Shown: positions 1-11,815, counted from the stretch's first letter. The stretch is DNA of 64,000 nucleotides from Micropterix aruncella (GCA_944548615.1 OX155978.1:6362415-6426414); one strand, 5' to 3'. Numbers and translations: made by a program. The notes: generated from the letters alone by a model not told the origin.

Positions 1-3000
1 TAAGAAAACACTGATTTGACAGCACTCTTTATAAAAAAATATACTTTCATCGCAAATTTATCCAAATTTAACACTGAACCGTCAAAAGGTACAAATCTAG
101 ATAATTTTTGCAAAGAAAATAAATCATTATTATTTGGAGACCGTGTACCGATTCAGTAATGGAGTTCCTGAGTGTACTCTTGAAGAAGTTGTACAGTGTT
201 GCTCGAGTCTGAGAGAGTTACTCAAGGACGTCAAATATATAAACCGACCTTACTATGATGTGACTACCAAATGGGTAAGACTTTCATTTGGGGTAGTTTA
301 GAGTAGATGAATGTAAATAGTAGCTCAATATAGTTCCGTGGCCTAAATAAATATTTACTGACCGTCGCATCGCCCGGAACGCTAAGGTTGTCACTTTTGA
401 AATACGGGGCAAGATCGGATTTAAAACAGCAATCTTACAATACTGACGTGTGAAAGAGACAGCTATCGAGCAATGTTTCTCAAACTTCCCCCTAAGACGC
501 CACACCATTGTAAATGGTGTTTCTGTGTTTGTCAGACATTTTTCATTCTTTATGTGAAGTTAAACTACTGTTTACATTTATATACTGTGACGAGTTTTTT
601 TGTTTTTCGCAACAAAAAAAAACAAAAGTTGTTCAGTTGCTCCTACTGATTCACCCCCTCGAAGGAGAATGCCAGTTAATAAAAACTCATCCCATTTATA
701 TCTAAATTTAGAATCCATCGGAAAAAAAAACTATAAATTAAAAAAAAATAAGGAGCAATAAACCTATAATGACTCAGGGAAGGGGGGTTGGAGAGGATGA
801 GAGGAATTTATGAGCATGTTTATGAGCAAGTATTTCGCATCTCTATTGTATTTTCAATACTTGTACAATTGCATTTATCAATAATTATAATATGTAATAT
901 TATTGTAATGATTAAGGCTCCCTTCGATAAAGATCCCAAATTGACTCGACTAAAAATTTTGATATTTTTGCAAAGCCACGCGCTTGTGCGCTTTCTATAT
1001 ATACATAAAGATGTATAGGTATACCGCGGCGACAAGGGAATACCCACCGTTGGCAGTGGCCAATTACGAATGACGATTTTGGCTTTGCGCGTCGTCTAAT
1101 ATAGTCGATTTGGCTTTTCAATGATAATATAATAAATTATCAAATGAATAGTTTTTTTATAAAGTAAAAATTAGATTACAATAATAAAATAACTTAAGAT
1201 CACTGTGTTATTTCTTATATCACTCAAAAGTATCTTTAAGAAAGAGAAAAAAAATAATGTTTGACCATAACATTTCTGGAAATTACGTAATTTCAAACAT
1301 TTTTTTAAAAATATATTTTGTATGGAAGTTCCAAAAACTGTCTTGGTACTCTGCAAAGACCATACACTGGTGTAAATAGTATTTTTTAATATTGAGAATC
1401 ATCTCTAGGTTTTTCAAACACTGAAGACAAATCTTGCTCGTTTTTATTTTTTTTGGAAAACAGTAACAGAATAAAGATAATTTACAATTAATATGGAAAT
1501 AATTTACTAATTTCGTTTTGGCGAAATGATAGCTTAAGGACCGGGTTTTTAAAATCCGGCATAATTGTATTAAAATTCTTTTTTACGTTCTCACAACCAG
1601 GTCACAAAATTATGTTTCATATAGCTTTTGGCCGGCACGGCCTCTTGATAAATATCATTTATTAATAATCAAAATAATGTATAGTCGCAATAAAACATGA
1701 AAGTAAAGGTCGGTTTATGGTAAATTAAATTTATTGCGATCACAATAAATTATAAATGCATGATATTATAGGTGGAAAGTAAATTGTGGAGGATCTCTTT
1801 TCTTGAAAAAAAAAAAAAACTTTAATACACAGAAATGTAAGAAAGTGAATATAATAATAAATATTAGTTTACCGACTGTCTTCACATGATACTATCCGCC
1901 TATTACCGCTCGTATGATTCGACCGTGCGTACGATTCTCTGGACATGTCACATTCTGTGCCTTTCTGTTTGGTTACGTTTGCGCGGCTGCCCGAACGCGA
2001 ACGGACGCGTAGCTGCTCAAGTGGGTATGTGCCACACGCCGACACCTTCGTTACGTACAAACCAATATAGCTTTCCGCCGTATAGACGTGCTTTGTCAGA
2101 ATATACACATTTAATTGTTTGTATCGTCGCTTTGGAGGTGAATATGAAGCTAAGTGAAACTATTTTAAATGCGCCTATCGATCGATCGCTCTGTATATAT
2201 TAATTGGGACAAGCGAGTCTTTTCCAGATATCAGATGTTAACCCCTGGGTGGCCACGCCCGCCGATCCTAAGTATTAGGCTTAGATATGTATCCAAGCTT
2301 TTTTCGAAAGTCGAATTATCAATATTCAATCTATCAGCAGTCAGCAATCTCGTCAGTTGTAATCCTTGATTTTTTTCCCACTATCAAACACACAACGTCG
2401 TTGTACCGCGAGGCTCTACTCTACAGTCCTCGTAAAGCAGTCTTAACTTCGCGGACACCGTTGCAATCTTGATGTTAGGGTTGGATCAGCAGCACTCCTT
2501 ACACCTGCCACAGTATCGTCGAGAAATGTACTACAGTTTGTTTCCTGAATCCTTCGAGTGTCGCTCTGCACTGTTCTTGACCGAATAAAACGCAGGTTTG
2601 GTGAAGCGTCCTTTAATCCTCCCAGACCTACGCAATACAATCAACGCGCACACTGAGCCGTTCTTCGTTAGACACTGAATTCAAAATATCCTAGCCGCAT
2701 GCTGCTCGTTGACTTAACTAGGGATAACGCCTTTACAATCTCCTAATATCGTACGATAAACTTATTTACATAACTTATTATCCTGTTGCTGAGGGCATAT
2801 CTTAAACATATATATAGAACACTATTTGTTAAATGGACGTAAGGTCTCTTCCTAATTATCAATACACTATGATTAATTAGTCTAACAAGATATTACACAC
2901 TAGAAACACTGTTTATAGTCCAAAAACACGTACGGTGAGTCGACCTTAGCCCATATATGCACTCCCTTCGTCATTTCGACCGTTCGTGTAATTTGACACT

Positions 3001-5138
3001 CCCTCGTTTGCCAGAGATGGACCTTCCTTCTGCGAAGTGAGGCAATTATACATTCCTATCCCCCTATAATGTGATATTTTGCGGCACATTAACCATAGTA
3101 AATTAACATCAGTAGGACATCTCAAGTTCGTTTTTCGAAATAAGTACCTACGCTTCGCCGAACCACCAGGGTTTCCACAATAAATACACAATTGACAAGT
3201 TGTGATCCCATTAAAGCAGAAATGCAATTCTTTATAATTATTATGTACTTTTGGATTTTATATATCAAGAGTATATTATAGATTAAGAGTCGGTTCCCAA
3301 AATTGTACTGTAACAGAATATATGAGTTAGTGCTGACTTTGTGTGACAGCATTCATAACTTGTTGCATGTGTTCAAAATACCTATATTTTAGTAAGTTAA
3401 AGTAGGTACTTAACAAAAACGCATCTACCTACCTACGCGCACTTACATACCTACGCACCTACTAACCTAGACACATACTTATCTACGCAAATGAATAATA
3501 ACATTACCTCGTAAATGTCATTTCGTAATTTAAATGTAATTTCTGATAGGTTGCATTACAGCCTGTACAGAAAACATTCCACTTTTGTATACTTAGCTGT
3601 CGCGCGACAGCCCTGACTGGCTAGCACCGAGACGCCTGAGAATCTATGAAGTGGTAGCGTAGGTACGGACAACGGGCGCTTGTATGAGTGCAAAGTCGAT
3701 GCGTACTATGGAGATGTTATACTATTCTTATTTTACTATGACGTTTTTTAGCAAGGCTTATCTTCTAAGTAGAAATCGCCGGAGAGCAGGAATATGGTTC
3801 AAATAAACATTCTGAAATGTTTTTTTTGCGCAGTCCCAACATACTAGCCCAGTGTTTCCCAATTAGTGGTACAAAACCAAATTATTAATCAGTAAAAAAT
3901 AAATAATCAGTAAAAAACCATTACGCAAACAACAATTGCCGACATATGTTTTGCACGGTGTACCTTTGCATAAGCCGATTTTCGGCCATGACAAACTTAA
4001 AAACAACCTTGTCACAGACTTCAACTCGAAAACGGGTTGAGACTGAAGCTGACCATAAATCGAGTTGCGGAAAGAAGAACGTACACATTTGTCGCATTGA
4101 ACCGATTTTCACCATCATTAGAAGTGTATTTTGATAGTAATAAATGTTAAAAAAAACTGATTTCATTTTTATTTTGCATTCCTGCAATAAGGGATACGCG
4201 AGATTGAGGTCTCTCTTCAAGTGGGAACCACTGCTCTAGCCTTTCCGAAATTCGTATAACATTACATGTTGCAAATGCAGTGCATCATTCGCAATTTTCA
4301 AAATATTCTCAAATATTTTAAATGATTGTTATTCAGTGATCATGAATAACAATCAATTATGTCTGAAGTGATGATGACATATCACTGTCACCTTTTCAGT
4401 GCATGCAACGTAACGAATCATAACCGCCGAATATCTGCTAAAAAGTAAGTTGGCAATATATATCAAAATCGAGCACGAACTTATGCGATCACCTGATATT
4501 GAACTAATCGAACATGGACTCTTATCAATGCAGTTAGCTCATTTTAATGACAGTTGATTATTATCTTGGTTTTAGTGCGCTAATGTTTTCTACGCAAAGA
4601 CTTCAGTTGTTGTTTTTACAAAACGCTGGTTTGCAGCATAGCTCTTTTCACATCCAAAGCGACAATTTATGTGACTGTTCGGCGTTGAAACGATCGCGAC
4701 ATTCTCGATTCGTTTCAATTCTGTGTGACGTTCTGATTATATACTTAGTGCATCTATTTCATTTGTTTGTTTTGTCATATTGTACATACTATATTGTAAG
4801 TCTAATTTTATATTTCTTTGGCTTCTTTTGAACCAGCTTTGCTTGGTTAAGAAGCTGGACATTCCGACGCTTCGATCTTTATGTAAACAGCTTTTCTGCC
4901 TGTTTTGTTAAATATTTTGTCATATAGTTTTTGCTACAAATTCGGCAAGTGTGACCCGGTAAGGAAGTGATAAAAAAGTTGCATGAAAATTGTTCCGTTT
5001 CTATTCTTCCCACAACACCGACAACTCTTCTGACGATGCATCGATATCAATCTCTTCTTGGATGTGTATTCACAGGGGTGAGAACACTTTTACTTTCCCG
5101 GCCCACCAACCGATGAGGGAAAGTCTTGTTTACTAATA
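1..5138. other. AT-rich non-coding DNA upstream of the first visible par-1 exon
   Basis: Apart from the weak exon candidate at 101-274, I see no coding exon, RNA gene or complete transposon here. About 640-700 resembles one end of the CAGGGTGAG-type inverted-repeat element found whole at 49666-49969. Around 5096-5130 there is a short match to the start of repeat D (best seen at 51835). No kinase-domain motif of par-1 was found in any frame, so the catalytic exons probably lie further upstream. Confidence 0.6.
101..274 (+). CDS. Candidate coding exon or pseudo-exon, unrecognised
   Basis: An open stretch of 58 codons follows a TAG at 98-100 and ends exactly at a good splice donor (TGG then GTAAGA at 275). 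The translation includes CTLEEVVQCCSSLRELLKDV, which has a leucine- and cysteine-rich helical look. The possible acceptor (TTTTTGCAAAG) is weak. I do not recognise the family. It could belong to a different gene, to a transposon, or be chance. It does not resemble any MARK kinase region. Confidence 0.2.
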
Positions 5139-5272
5139 CAGTACAACCTCTATATAACGAATTTGAAAGCGATATTAAAAAATCTATTATATCCAATCAT
5201 TTGTAACATTGAGGTTTGCTAAAGTAAGATAGAAAATGTGTTAAAACTTTATTGTACCAAAAACACTAACAA

Positions 5273-5615
5273 CTAGAGGTGTTAACTACTACGGGCGAAC
5301 CTGTCACCTCAGGAAGTTATAACGATATTAGATCGTTTTATCTCCTGTGAGGTAAGCGTAGAAGACTTGGGACGAAAACAGTCCACTGTCTAGTTACGCT
5401 AACACGCCCGTCAGAGACCAACGCCTTACGGCGAGGCACCGGGAAAGGTAACAGCGGTAACAGTTTGGAAGGATATCTCCGTCTGGAATAAACCATCAGG
5501 TTAACTCCTTCCTCCCGACTGGTTACAGGTTCGAGGTCGCTTGCCCGGCCCTTATGAAGCGGTGATACGGTAAAATCTATCGCGGACCACGGCATCTTTT
5601 GCTCGGCTCTTCGAA
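5273..5615 (+). repeat. Family A retroposon, 3'-truncated older copy
   Basis: It starts CTAGAGGTGTTAACTAC and runs through the conserved block 'cgggcgaacctgtcacctca' and the GTTCGAGGTCGC block near 5530. It matches the 5' half of the younger copies at 39225, 41570 and 54913 with many differences. The 3' half is missing or too diverged. Orientation is +. Confidence 0.75.
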
Positions 5616-6018
5616 CAGTGCGTTCAAGGACGCGAGCCAAGTGAGAAGTTGGTGGATACGTCTCGCGCATTATGTTCGACGTTGAGTAGACGCGAATCCA
5701 TCGCTATGAAGAGGGCCAAATAGAAATGTCTAGCTTTTAAATTCTGGCGACGACACGTTCGCTTAATGTTCGATCAGAAAAATGCGGTCGTTCTCGAGTT
5801 GATGCGCGCGCCGTCTCCATTTGAGCAGTTGCAGATGCGCGGAGCAGAGTTGATGCGCGAACCTAATCTATACCCACCTTAATGCACCGTTTGACTTACA
5901 CTATACTAAAGAATTTCGATACATAGAGGTGTTTATTTATTTCCTTAACCGGTCGAAACCCAGCCTTCGCGTGCGAAAAACTGCACTGCAACTTTTTGCT
6001 TGATTTCGTAACTAAATA

Positions 6019-6515
6019 TCAACCCTTGACTACACTCGCGGGGTACAAACGTACCCCACGAGACCTATTTCACACTCTAATTCTGTAGTCGCGCGGGTGT
6101 CGCGGTGTTGCGCGTCCATGTAATCTCAGTGTCACCAGAGAGCGTGTTTCTAAAATTAGGCTTAATTTTATCATTTATTTTATGAAACGACTATTATTTC
6201 TAGTGCAAAAACATTTAAACATGATTAAAGGTTGTGTGAAAGTACATATTTTCTTAGCTTAACTTACTTTATTTGAAAAAGGTAGTATTTCCGGTTGTAT
6301 TTGTTAAAGTTTTATATAAGTTTTGTTATGTTTTACCAATTGGGATAATATTTTAAGACATTTGATTCACAAATGGCGTTTAATTCCTGTGCTAAAATAA
6401 GAAATATATATAATTTCTCATTTATATTAAAATTTTCCTAAAAAGAAAAGGGGTACAAAACAACCCCACTAGTGGACATACATGTGCCAAAACCGCGAGT
6501 GTAGTCAAGGGTTAA
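6019..6515. mobile_element. piggyBac-like non-autonomous element (TTAA type), family P4
   Basis: The ends are inverted copies: AACCCTTGACTACACTCGCG at 6021 and its reverse complement ending at 6515. The right end carries TTAA and the left has TCAA, a one-base decay of the target site. Both ends also carry a 'ggggtac' block. There is no coding sequence. It lies inside the Tigger-like element 5139-7020, so it inserted later. Confidence 0.7.
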
Positions 6516-6698
6516 CAATGTCGTTTCTTCATGTACTCACTCTTGTTACCTAGTAATTAACCTTATTATATGTTTATATAATATATATGGGGGCTGGCCG
6601 AAACGGTTACGCGCGGATCTGTCAAACGACGCAAAATGCCTGTTGTTGGCGTCCAATAAGGCATTGTTGGCGTCCGGCGGGTTAAGGATGAAAAAAAC

Positions 6699-6812
6699 TT
6701 TGTAACACCTGACGTTTCGGCGATGTTGCAACCGCCGTTGTCCAGGGTAGACTGGTTAGTCTACCCTAGACAACGGCAGTTGCAACATCGCCGAATCGCC
6801 GGGTGTTACAAA
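6699..6812. repeat. Palindromic Penelope-like element end
   Basis: Arms of 55 bp (6699-6753 and 6758-6812) surround a 4-base loop. Their sequence (ACGTTTCGGCGATGTTGCA and the complement) matches the 3' terminal region of the PLE at 17831-18842 and the inverted pair at 38624-39016. The following bases up to about 6885, including the block 'aatgtcaaacaaccgc', also match what follows the other two copies. Confidence 0.75.
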
Positions 6813-7409
6813 CTTAACATGGTAAATTCGTTTTTATCTTATTTATAATGTCAAACAACCGCAATAATATTCGATTTCATATTGCTACATGAAGGTTATT
6901 AATGCAATTTTTTCAACATATAGAGGTATTGGATCTTACGGTATGCTCATGGAGATTTAAAAAAAATCGTTACTTTGAAGAATTCATTACATTAAGGTTC
7001 TTTATACCGAGGTTGTACTGTATTATTCATTTTTTGTCTTAATGTTTTTCTGCTGTGGAACACAAATGAACAAATGAACCCTCATCTCATTTATCAGAGG
7101 AAATTTCAGTTTCCCCGAAAATGTTGCTAATTGGACTTGGATCACATTTCCCAGCGTACGCATTATATATTTTGCCTCGTCTTAAATATACCTATCTACA
7201 CTTAAATATACCTGTCTATTCTGTGAAATCTGTTTTGTTTGTTAAGCATGATATTTCGTCTGCCTTGATATGTTCGTCGTCGGATGCATGTTTCCCAATA
7301 GCGAATGCGTCCACGAGAATGCAGCATGTGTCCCATTTTTAAATTAGGCACTTGATGTCCTAGCGGTGCGTTTTTGTATTTATGGTTTTTTAAAATGTTT
7401 CTATTGCAG

Positions 7410-7522
7410 AAGCGTTGGTGTGTCTGGGCTACAACCGGCAAGATATCGAATACTCATTGGCGGAGGCCAAGTACGACGATGTATTCGCAACGTATCTGTT
7501 ACTCGGCAGAAAAAGCACAGAT
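7410..7522 (+). CDS. par-1: par-1/MARK kinase exon: UBA domain
   Basis: The first two bases complete a split Glu codon. The exon then reads ALVCLGYNRQDIEYSLAEAK followed by a tract ending TYLLLGRKSTD. This is the MARK-family UBA domain that follows the kinase domain (family pattern EALVGMGYxREEIxDSL...MATYLLLG). The acceptor is TTTCTATTGCAG and the donor is GTAAGT at 7523. Entry phase leaves one base in the previous exon; exit phase is 0. PAR-1/MARK is a Ser/Thr kinase of the AMPK-related group that phosphorylates microtubule-associated proteins and polarity factors at the cortex. The UBA domain packs on the kinase lobe and modulates activity. The preceding kinase exons are not seen in the window. 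Confidence 0.93.
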
Positions 7523-7599
7523 GTAAGTATTCATTGCAAATCTTAGTTTGTCTAAACGAGTGTCAAACCAGACTAGGTACTGGTTAATTTTATTTGATG

Positions 7600-7820
7600 C
7601 CGGCATAGTACACTTGGAGGTATCAACTACATTGGGCAAACCCGTCACCTCAGGAAGTTTTAGCGATATTTGATTGTTCTGTCTACCGGCATAGTACAGG
7701 ATGGCGGTGTTGACTACAACAGGCGAACCCGTAACTTCAGGCTGGTATAACGATATAGATCGTTCTTTCAGCCGTGGGATGAGCGTAGAAAACTTGGGGA
7801 CAAGACAATCTAAGAAGTAA
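7600..7820 (+). repeat. Two adjacent 5' fragments of family A, first one flanked by a 13-base duplication
   Basis: CCGGCATAGTACA occurs at 7600-7612 and again at 7686-7698. Between the copies lies a ~73 bp fragment of the family A 5' end (GGTATCAACTAC then a shared 'cccgtcacctcagga' block). Immediately after the second copy comes another family A 5' end (GGTGTTGACTACAAC) running to about 7820. Both are on +. They sit in the intron between par-1 exons at 7522 and 8484. Confidence 0.65.
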
Positions 7821-7889
7821 GAGATAGACTAGATTTGATTGAATCTTTAATTAAATTCATGGAATCATTAAATATGTCTAATTCGTAAT

Positions 7890-8385
7890 AATTAAAGAAA
7901 TCGGGCGAGAGTCTAAGGCACTGCAGGCCGTCAACCACTGGACCAACACATCAGGTTTGAATCATTTAAAAGCGCTAATTAAGGCTTAGGACTGTAAGAC
8001 TGCCCGTGAGGCCTTATCGCTAAATAGGAACAATCTACGCATACTGGTGAGGGCGCTCACTGGGCATTGTAGTCTGAACAAACACATGCACAACCTCAAG
8101 CTCCGGGACACGAAAATGTGCAGGTTCTGCCAAGAGGCAGAGGAAACTCCCCTGCACCTCATGTGCGAGTGTGGCCCGCCGATGCGTAAAAGATACACCC
8201 ACTTGGATTGTCACTACCTCCAACCTGAGGAGGTAAAACAATCTGGCGCCAAAAGCATGTTGCGGTTCTTAAATGAGGCTTAGCGCAGAACTACAGCAGG
8301 TGGCGAACACAATAAATCAGCAATGGTCGCAGTGTTACAAGGTTCCTTGACCTTAGAAAAGCCCCAAACAACAAATAAAAAGGCG
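7890..8385 (+). mobile_element. R1/I-type LINE, 3' end fragment
   Basis: A reading frame at about 8038-8280 gives ALTGHCSLNKHMHNLKLRDT, then CRFCQEAEETPLHLMCECG. This is the C-terminal tail with the C-x2-C...H...C knuckle that follows the RNase H domain in R1/Jockey/I-group LINEs. A TAG interrupts the frame near 7987. A near-identical, longer copy lies at 16683-17252. Both are 5'-truncated, as is usual for non-LTR retrotransposons. Confidence 0.8.
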
Positions 8386-8483
8386 CTACGGGCATCATGT
8401 GTGCAACCGATGTGCTTGTGCCATCGTTAAATAAATTACAGCTCAAATTTAATTTTTTCTTTGTTTACTTGTTTTTTTTTCAG

Positions 8484-8574
8484 CCCGAATCGGATGGATC
8501 GAGATCAGGTTCCTCATTATCGTTACGGAATTTAGCTGGAGTACCGCAAAACAATGTCAATAATGCTGTAATTT
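8484..8574 (+). CDS. par-1: par-1/MARK kinase exon: start of the spacer
   Basis: The exon follows a strong acceptor (GTTTTTTTTTTCAG) and ends at ATTT before GTAAGT. It encodes PESDGSRSGSSLSLRNLAGV then PQNNVNNAVI and the first base of a Ser codon completed by the next exon at 11060. The Ser-rich sequence directly after the UBA domain matches the position of the SGSSLS-type region in MARK proteins. Entry phase 0 agrees with the exit phase of the UBA exon. Exit phase 1 agrees with the two-base entry of the next exon. Confidence 0.88.
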
Positions 8575-9232
8575 GTAAGTATTTATTTAATTTAATTATT
8601 GTCTAATCGGCCTTTGAACGGGTGTTTACATTTACTGAATTTAAAGTCATTTCCAATTGTCCACAATCGAATCGAAATAATTTGCTTCTGTAGATTTGTG
8701 TGAAATGCTGCCTTCTCAAGTTTCAAAGATTGGTTACGGTGGCCACGCCCCGCCGATCGGCGTTTTTTGTATTATCCGTATTACATTCGTATTTATTCGA
8801 TTATCTGCTCTATTTCTCCCTCCACTCCGGTAAAAGCCTGTCATTGAAGCCTGCCATTGAATAAGCGACCGTTATATATTAGTATGCTCGCACACACCTT
8901 CATCAAACAAATATTCGAGGGCTTTGAGAATTTTGCATGGAATAACTGGCTTCCGAAAGGTTAAGATGAGTGTGCTAGTGAGGTCACTGCAGCTATAATG
9001 TCTTTGTAGCGCTCAGCTCTTATTTCCAGCTAACACAGCTGGTCTTCTGGATATTAGTGATTCCTCGCGGTTTGACGAAGGTCGCATCTAGATCAGGATG
9101 AAGGTAGAATGGGAAGGACTTCTGTCATAATATTTATACCAAATTTGTGAATCCGAATGACTTGTGGTTTTTATAAGAATTTTGCTTTTAATTCATCGTT
9201 ATTGTATTTTACAGTAACCATGCATGTATATA

Positions 9233-10075
9233 CAGTCTTATTTATAAACGTAACTTAAAATTTGCGATGCGTCTCAGACACAGCCGAGCGAAAATCGTGA
9301 TTTATAAACGTTGCCTAACGCTAGGACACGGCTCAGTCGCGTCCTATCTCAAACGTCACTTTGCGCACCGGTCGGACCGTGTTTAGCGAATTAAGTACAG
9401 GTTTTGTGGCTGTGTTAATCAATAAAATGGACGATTTATCGGTGAATTCGGTATTTTCTGATAATCTGCGGATGTTAGGACAGAGGCGGACTACCAAAAC
9501 ATACAAAAAACATTTTGACCCGTTCACCGAGTTGACGGAAGACGAATTTCGATATAAGTATCGATTTTTCTAAAGTGAACTTTACAAAAATAGGCATTAA
9601 ACAGTATTAAAAATAAAACTAATCAGTCATACAATTACTTTTTATTTCTTTCAGATTCCTGGTCTAAAATGGCCATTCTTTTTAAATAAATCGCCTCGTT
9701 ATGCCGCATTATCTGCTCACGCAAAGCAATTTTCGCTCATACAAAGCAATTTCCCGCTTCTCTCTATTCTCCAACTGTTTCTTTTGCAGAAGAAACAGCT
9801 TGCTATTGCGAATTGCACCTCAACATACGCAGCCGACGACCGAAAAGATCTGACAGTTCGATGAGCGTTGTGTACGCAAAACGCGAAAATAGCCGGTTAC
9901 ATCACTGTATTGCCAGGATTAAATTGACCGCCTAGTGCTCAGACACAGCGGAGCTACGTAACGCTTATGTATTGTTTATAAATAAGCATGCATGCGCTGT
10001 GTCCTAAGGAGATAAGTAGTGCATAACTAAGACGAAGCTGAGACGTGTCCCAAGCAAATCTAATAAATAAGACTG
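9233..10075 (+). mobile_element. PIF/Harbinger-like element, internally deleted
   Basis: The terminal inverted repeat CAGTCTTATTTAT stands at 9233, with its complement ending at 10075. Each end is flanked by ATA. Inside is a short N-terminal transposase reading frame (9427-9573), with a possible intron acceptor near 9655 (TTTCTTTCAG). Sub-terminal blocks rich in 'gtctcagacac' and related words occur near both ends. The catalytic DDE region is missing, so mobility would need help in trans. It lies in the 8575-11059 intron of par-1. Confidence 0.7.
9427..9573 (+). pseudogene. Harbinger transposase N-terminal fragment
   Basis: The 48-residue frame starts MDDLSVNSVFSDNLRMLG and includes RTTKTYKKHFDPF and LTEDEFRYKYRF. 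The pattern of a basic segment, then FxxLTDxEFRxRYR, is what precedes the catalytic core of insect Harbinger transposases. It stops at 9571. The rest of the transposase is absent, although the word after the possible acceptor near 9655 could be a leftover second exon. Confidence 0.55.
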
Positions 10076-11059
10076 ATAATGTTAAATGATGGAATAGGAA
10101 ATATTTTACATACTTTTACTTAATGGCAGAAACTTCTCGTGTATGCGGACACAGCAGATTTGATGTAAATCAATTTTAAATTCCATAAAGCGGTTCACAT
10201 TTTAACGGGTTACGACTATATTTTCACAGACAGCTAAAATATAACAATAGGATAATATGTATAAAAATGGGTTTTGTGTGGATTTATAAACATGATCAGA
10301 GATCAAATAGAAGGAAGAGGGATAGGACCATCCTGCATTTTTAATTAGCTAATTTTGAATTCTTGTTGTCTATTGAGTTCTTCGCTTATCCGAAACGGAA
10401 ATCATAATTAAATTTGTCGCTCAAAATGAGATAGTTTGGTTAGATATTTATGAGATATCTTTTCGTAGAAAAGTAACGAACGATGATTATACCAGTATTC
10501 TTAGATTTTGACTAGTTATTCATTAGCTGTATATGTTAGGTGAATTGATGATGACCTTTATCGGTAGTAACTGTGACTACTCAATACTTTCGAGTAATGG
10601 CGCCAAATTGAAATATATAAAATGATTTGAGCTAAGTTCTATTTCAGCAGAGCGTTTATGTAGCATCGTATGTCGTTTTATTCGTAACATATATAGTTAT
10701 TTTTCTTCGAAGAATAATTAATGTATTTTGCTTCGATGGAGTTTTTACTACTAATTTGCAAATGAATGCGGGTGACGTTCGCCGATTCGATTGAGCATTT
10801 CGGTTACGGCCTATTCGTAGCCGAGTCGCCCCAGTCGAGAACGAGGGGATGGCCTTTAGGGTCCGATTAAGATTCGCCGTTTTCACTCATAGCTTCGTCT
10901 ACCTAGAACTGCGGTGCGGTCGCAAAGTGGGTCTCGGTGAGTTTGTAATTTTTTTTGAGAGTTTTGGAACGCGTATTTTCCAAGAGGATCATGTTCTAAG
11001 CGAATAGTGCGGAAAGTCTGCGGTGGATCTACGATTGACGCGGCGTTGTTTGGTTTCAG
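10076..11059. other. par-1 intron, no recognised feature
   Basis: AT-rich single-copy-looking intron. No exon, RNA gene or transposon end was recognised. GC content rises sharply in the last 100 bases, ahead of the GC-rich exon at 11060, whose acceptor is TTTGGTTTCAG. Confidence 0.5.
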
Positions 11060-11277
11060 CCAACTCGGGCGGCGGCGCGTCCCCCACGTGCGGCTCGGGG
11101 GGAGCGGGGGGCGCGGGGGGCGCGCACCGGGGGGTGCACCGCTCCATCTCCGCCTCGGCCGCCAAGCCCGGCCCGCGCCGCGCCTCGGCCGGCGGCGCCC
11201 CCCCGCCCGGCGCGCCCGCGGCGGCCGCCCCCCGGCCCAACAACGACCACCGCCAGAACGACAACTTCAAGCGACAG
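11060..11277 (+). CDS. par-1: par-1/MARK kinase exon: Gly/Ala/Pro-rich spacer
   Basis: The first two bases complete the Ser codon left by the exon ending at 8574. The translation runs NSGGGASPTCGSGGAGGAGG, then HRGVHRSISASAAKPGPRRA, and ends NNDHRQNDNFKRQ just before GTGAGC. The HRSISAS word resembles the conserved Ser-rich site of the MARK spacer. The rest is a low-complexity Gly/Ala/Pro tract. Exit phase is 0. The exon is strikingly GC-rich against AT-rich introns. The opposite-strand open frames here are artefacts of GC richness. Confidence 0.9.
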
Positions 11278-11528
11278 GTGAGCCGCCGCAACCGACCGCC
11301 GAAGGTCCCAGCTCTTCCCAAGTACCTAACCTCCAATTCTACAATCGCTCTTCGTGCAGCTCGTTTCTAAACATCCCCGCTGGTTTCGTCACCTTCATTT
11401 AAACTTTCTCGAGCGTATCTATATCTTTTATATAATAGAGCTCCGAATCTAACGACAACAACATAAAAATATGTGTAACATGGTCGTTTAAAATATTTTT
11501 AATATGCTCGACTATTTTTTAATAAGCG

Positions 11529-11590
11529 ACCGGTCGACCGACCGACCGACCGGCTGACCGAGCGAGCGAGCGACCGACCGACCGAGCGAC
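11529..11590. repeat. GACC/GAGC tetranucleotide microsatellite
   Basis: A run of GACC units changes to GAGC and back to GACC. It lies in the intron between the exons ending at 11277 and starting at 11816. It is a simple tandem repeat. Confidence 0.95.
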
Positions 11591-11815
11591 AAAAAACTTG
11601 CAAAACTTGAAGTTGACTGCTGTCGAGAATTTCAATTGCAATTTTTTTGTCATGATTACGGTGGAAAGTAATCAATCATTAGTCACGATTGACAAATAAA
11701 GTCATCAATAGTTAGTTGTTAATCACGTTTAACGTATTCAATCGTTAGTCAACTAAATTTTGCCCAACACTGGTCCTCAGTATACGAGTAATAATTCTAT
11801 ATTTTTTCCTTCCAG

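Larger units (their letters stand above)
5139..7020. mobile_element. pogo/Tigger-like DNA element with TA target duplication, broken by other repeats
   Basis: The left end begins CAGTACAACCTCTATATAACG. The right end is its inverted partner (GGTTGTACTG at 7011-7020). TA dinucleotides flank both ends (5137-5138 and 7021-7022). Such ends and a TA duplication are typical of the Tc1/mariner/pogo superfamily. No transposase is visible. The interior holds a family A fragment (5273-5615), a TTAA-type element (6019-6515) and a PLE palindrome (6699-6812), so this is an old non-autonomous copy that served as a landing site. Confidence 0.7.

Noticed and set aside
5338..5670. Open frames on either strand within family A copies as host genes
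   Set aside because: They lie entirely in an interspersed repeat and are not kept in the older copies.
7121..7342. 73-codon frame ahead of the UBA exon as a par-1 exon
   Set aside because: No kinase or linker motif, and its frame and splice sites do not fit the exon at 7410.
11056..11250. Minus-strand and alternative-frame open frames in the GC-rich exon
   Set aside because: They are by-products of GC-rich codons. The + frame fits Par-1 and keeps splice phases with both neighbours.
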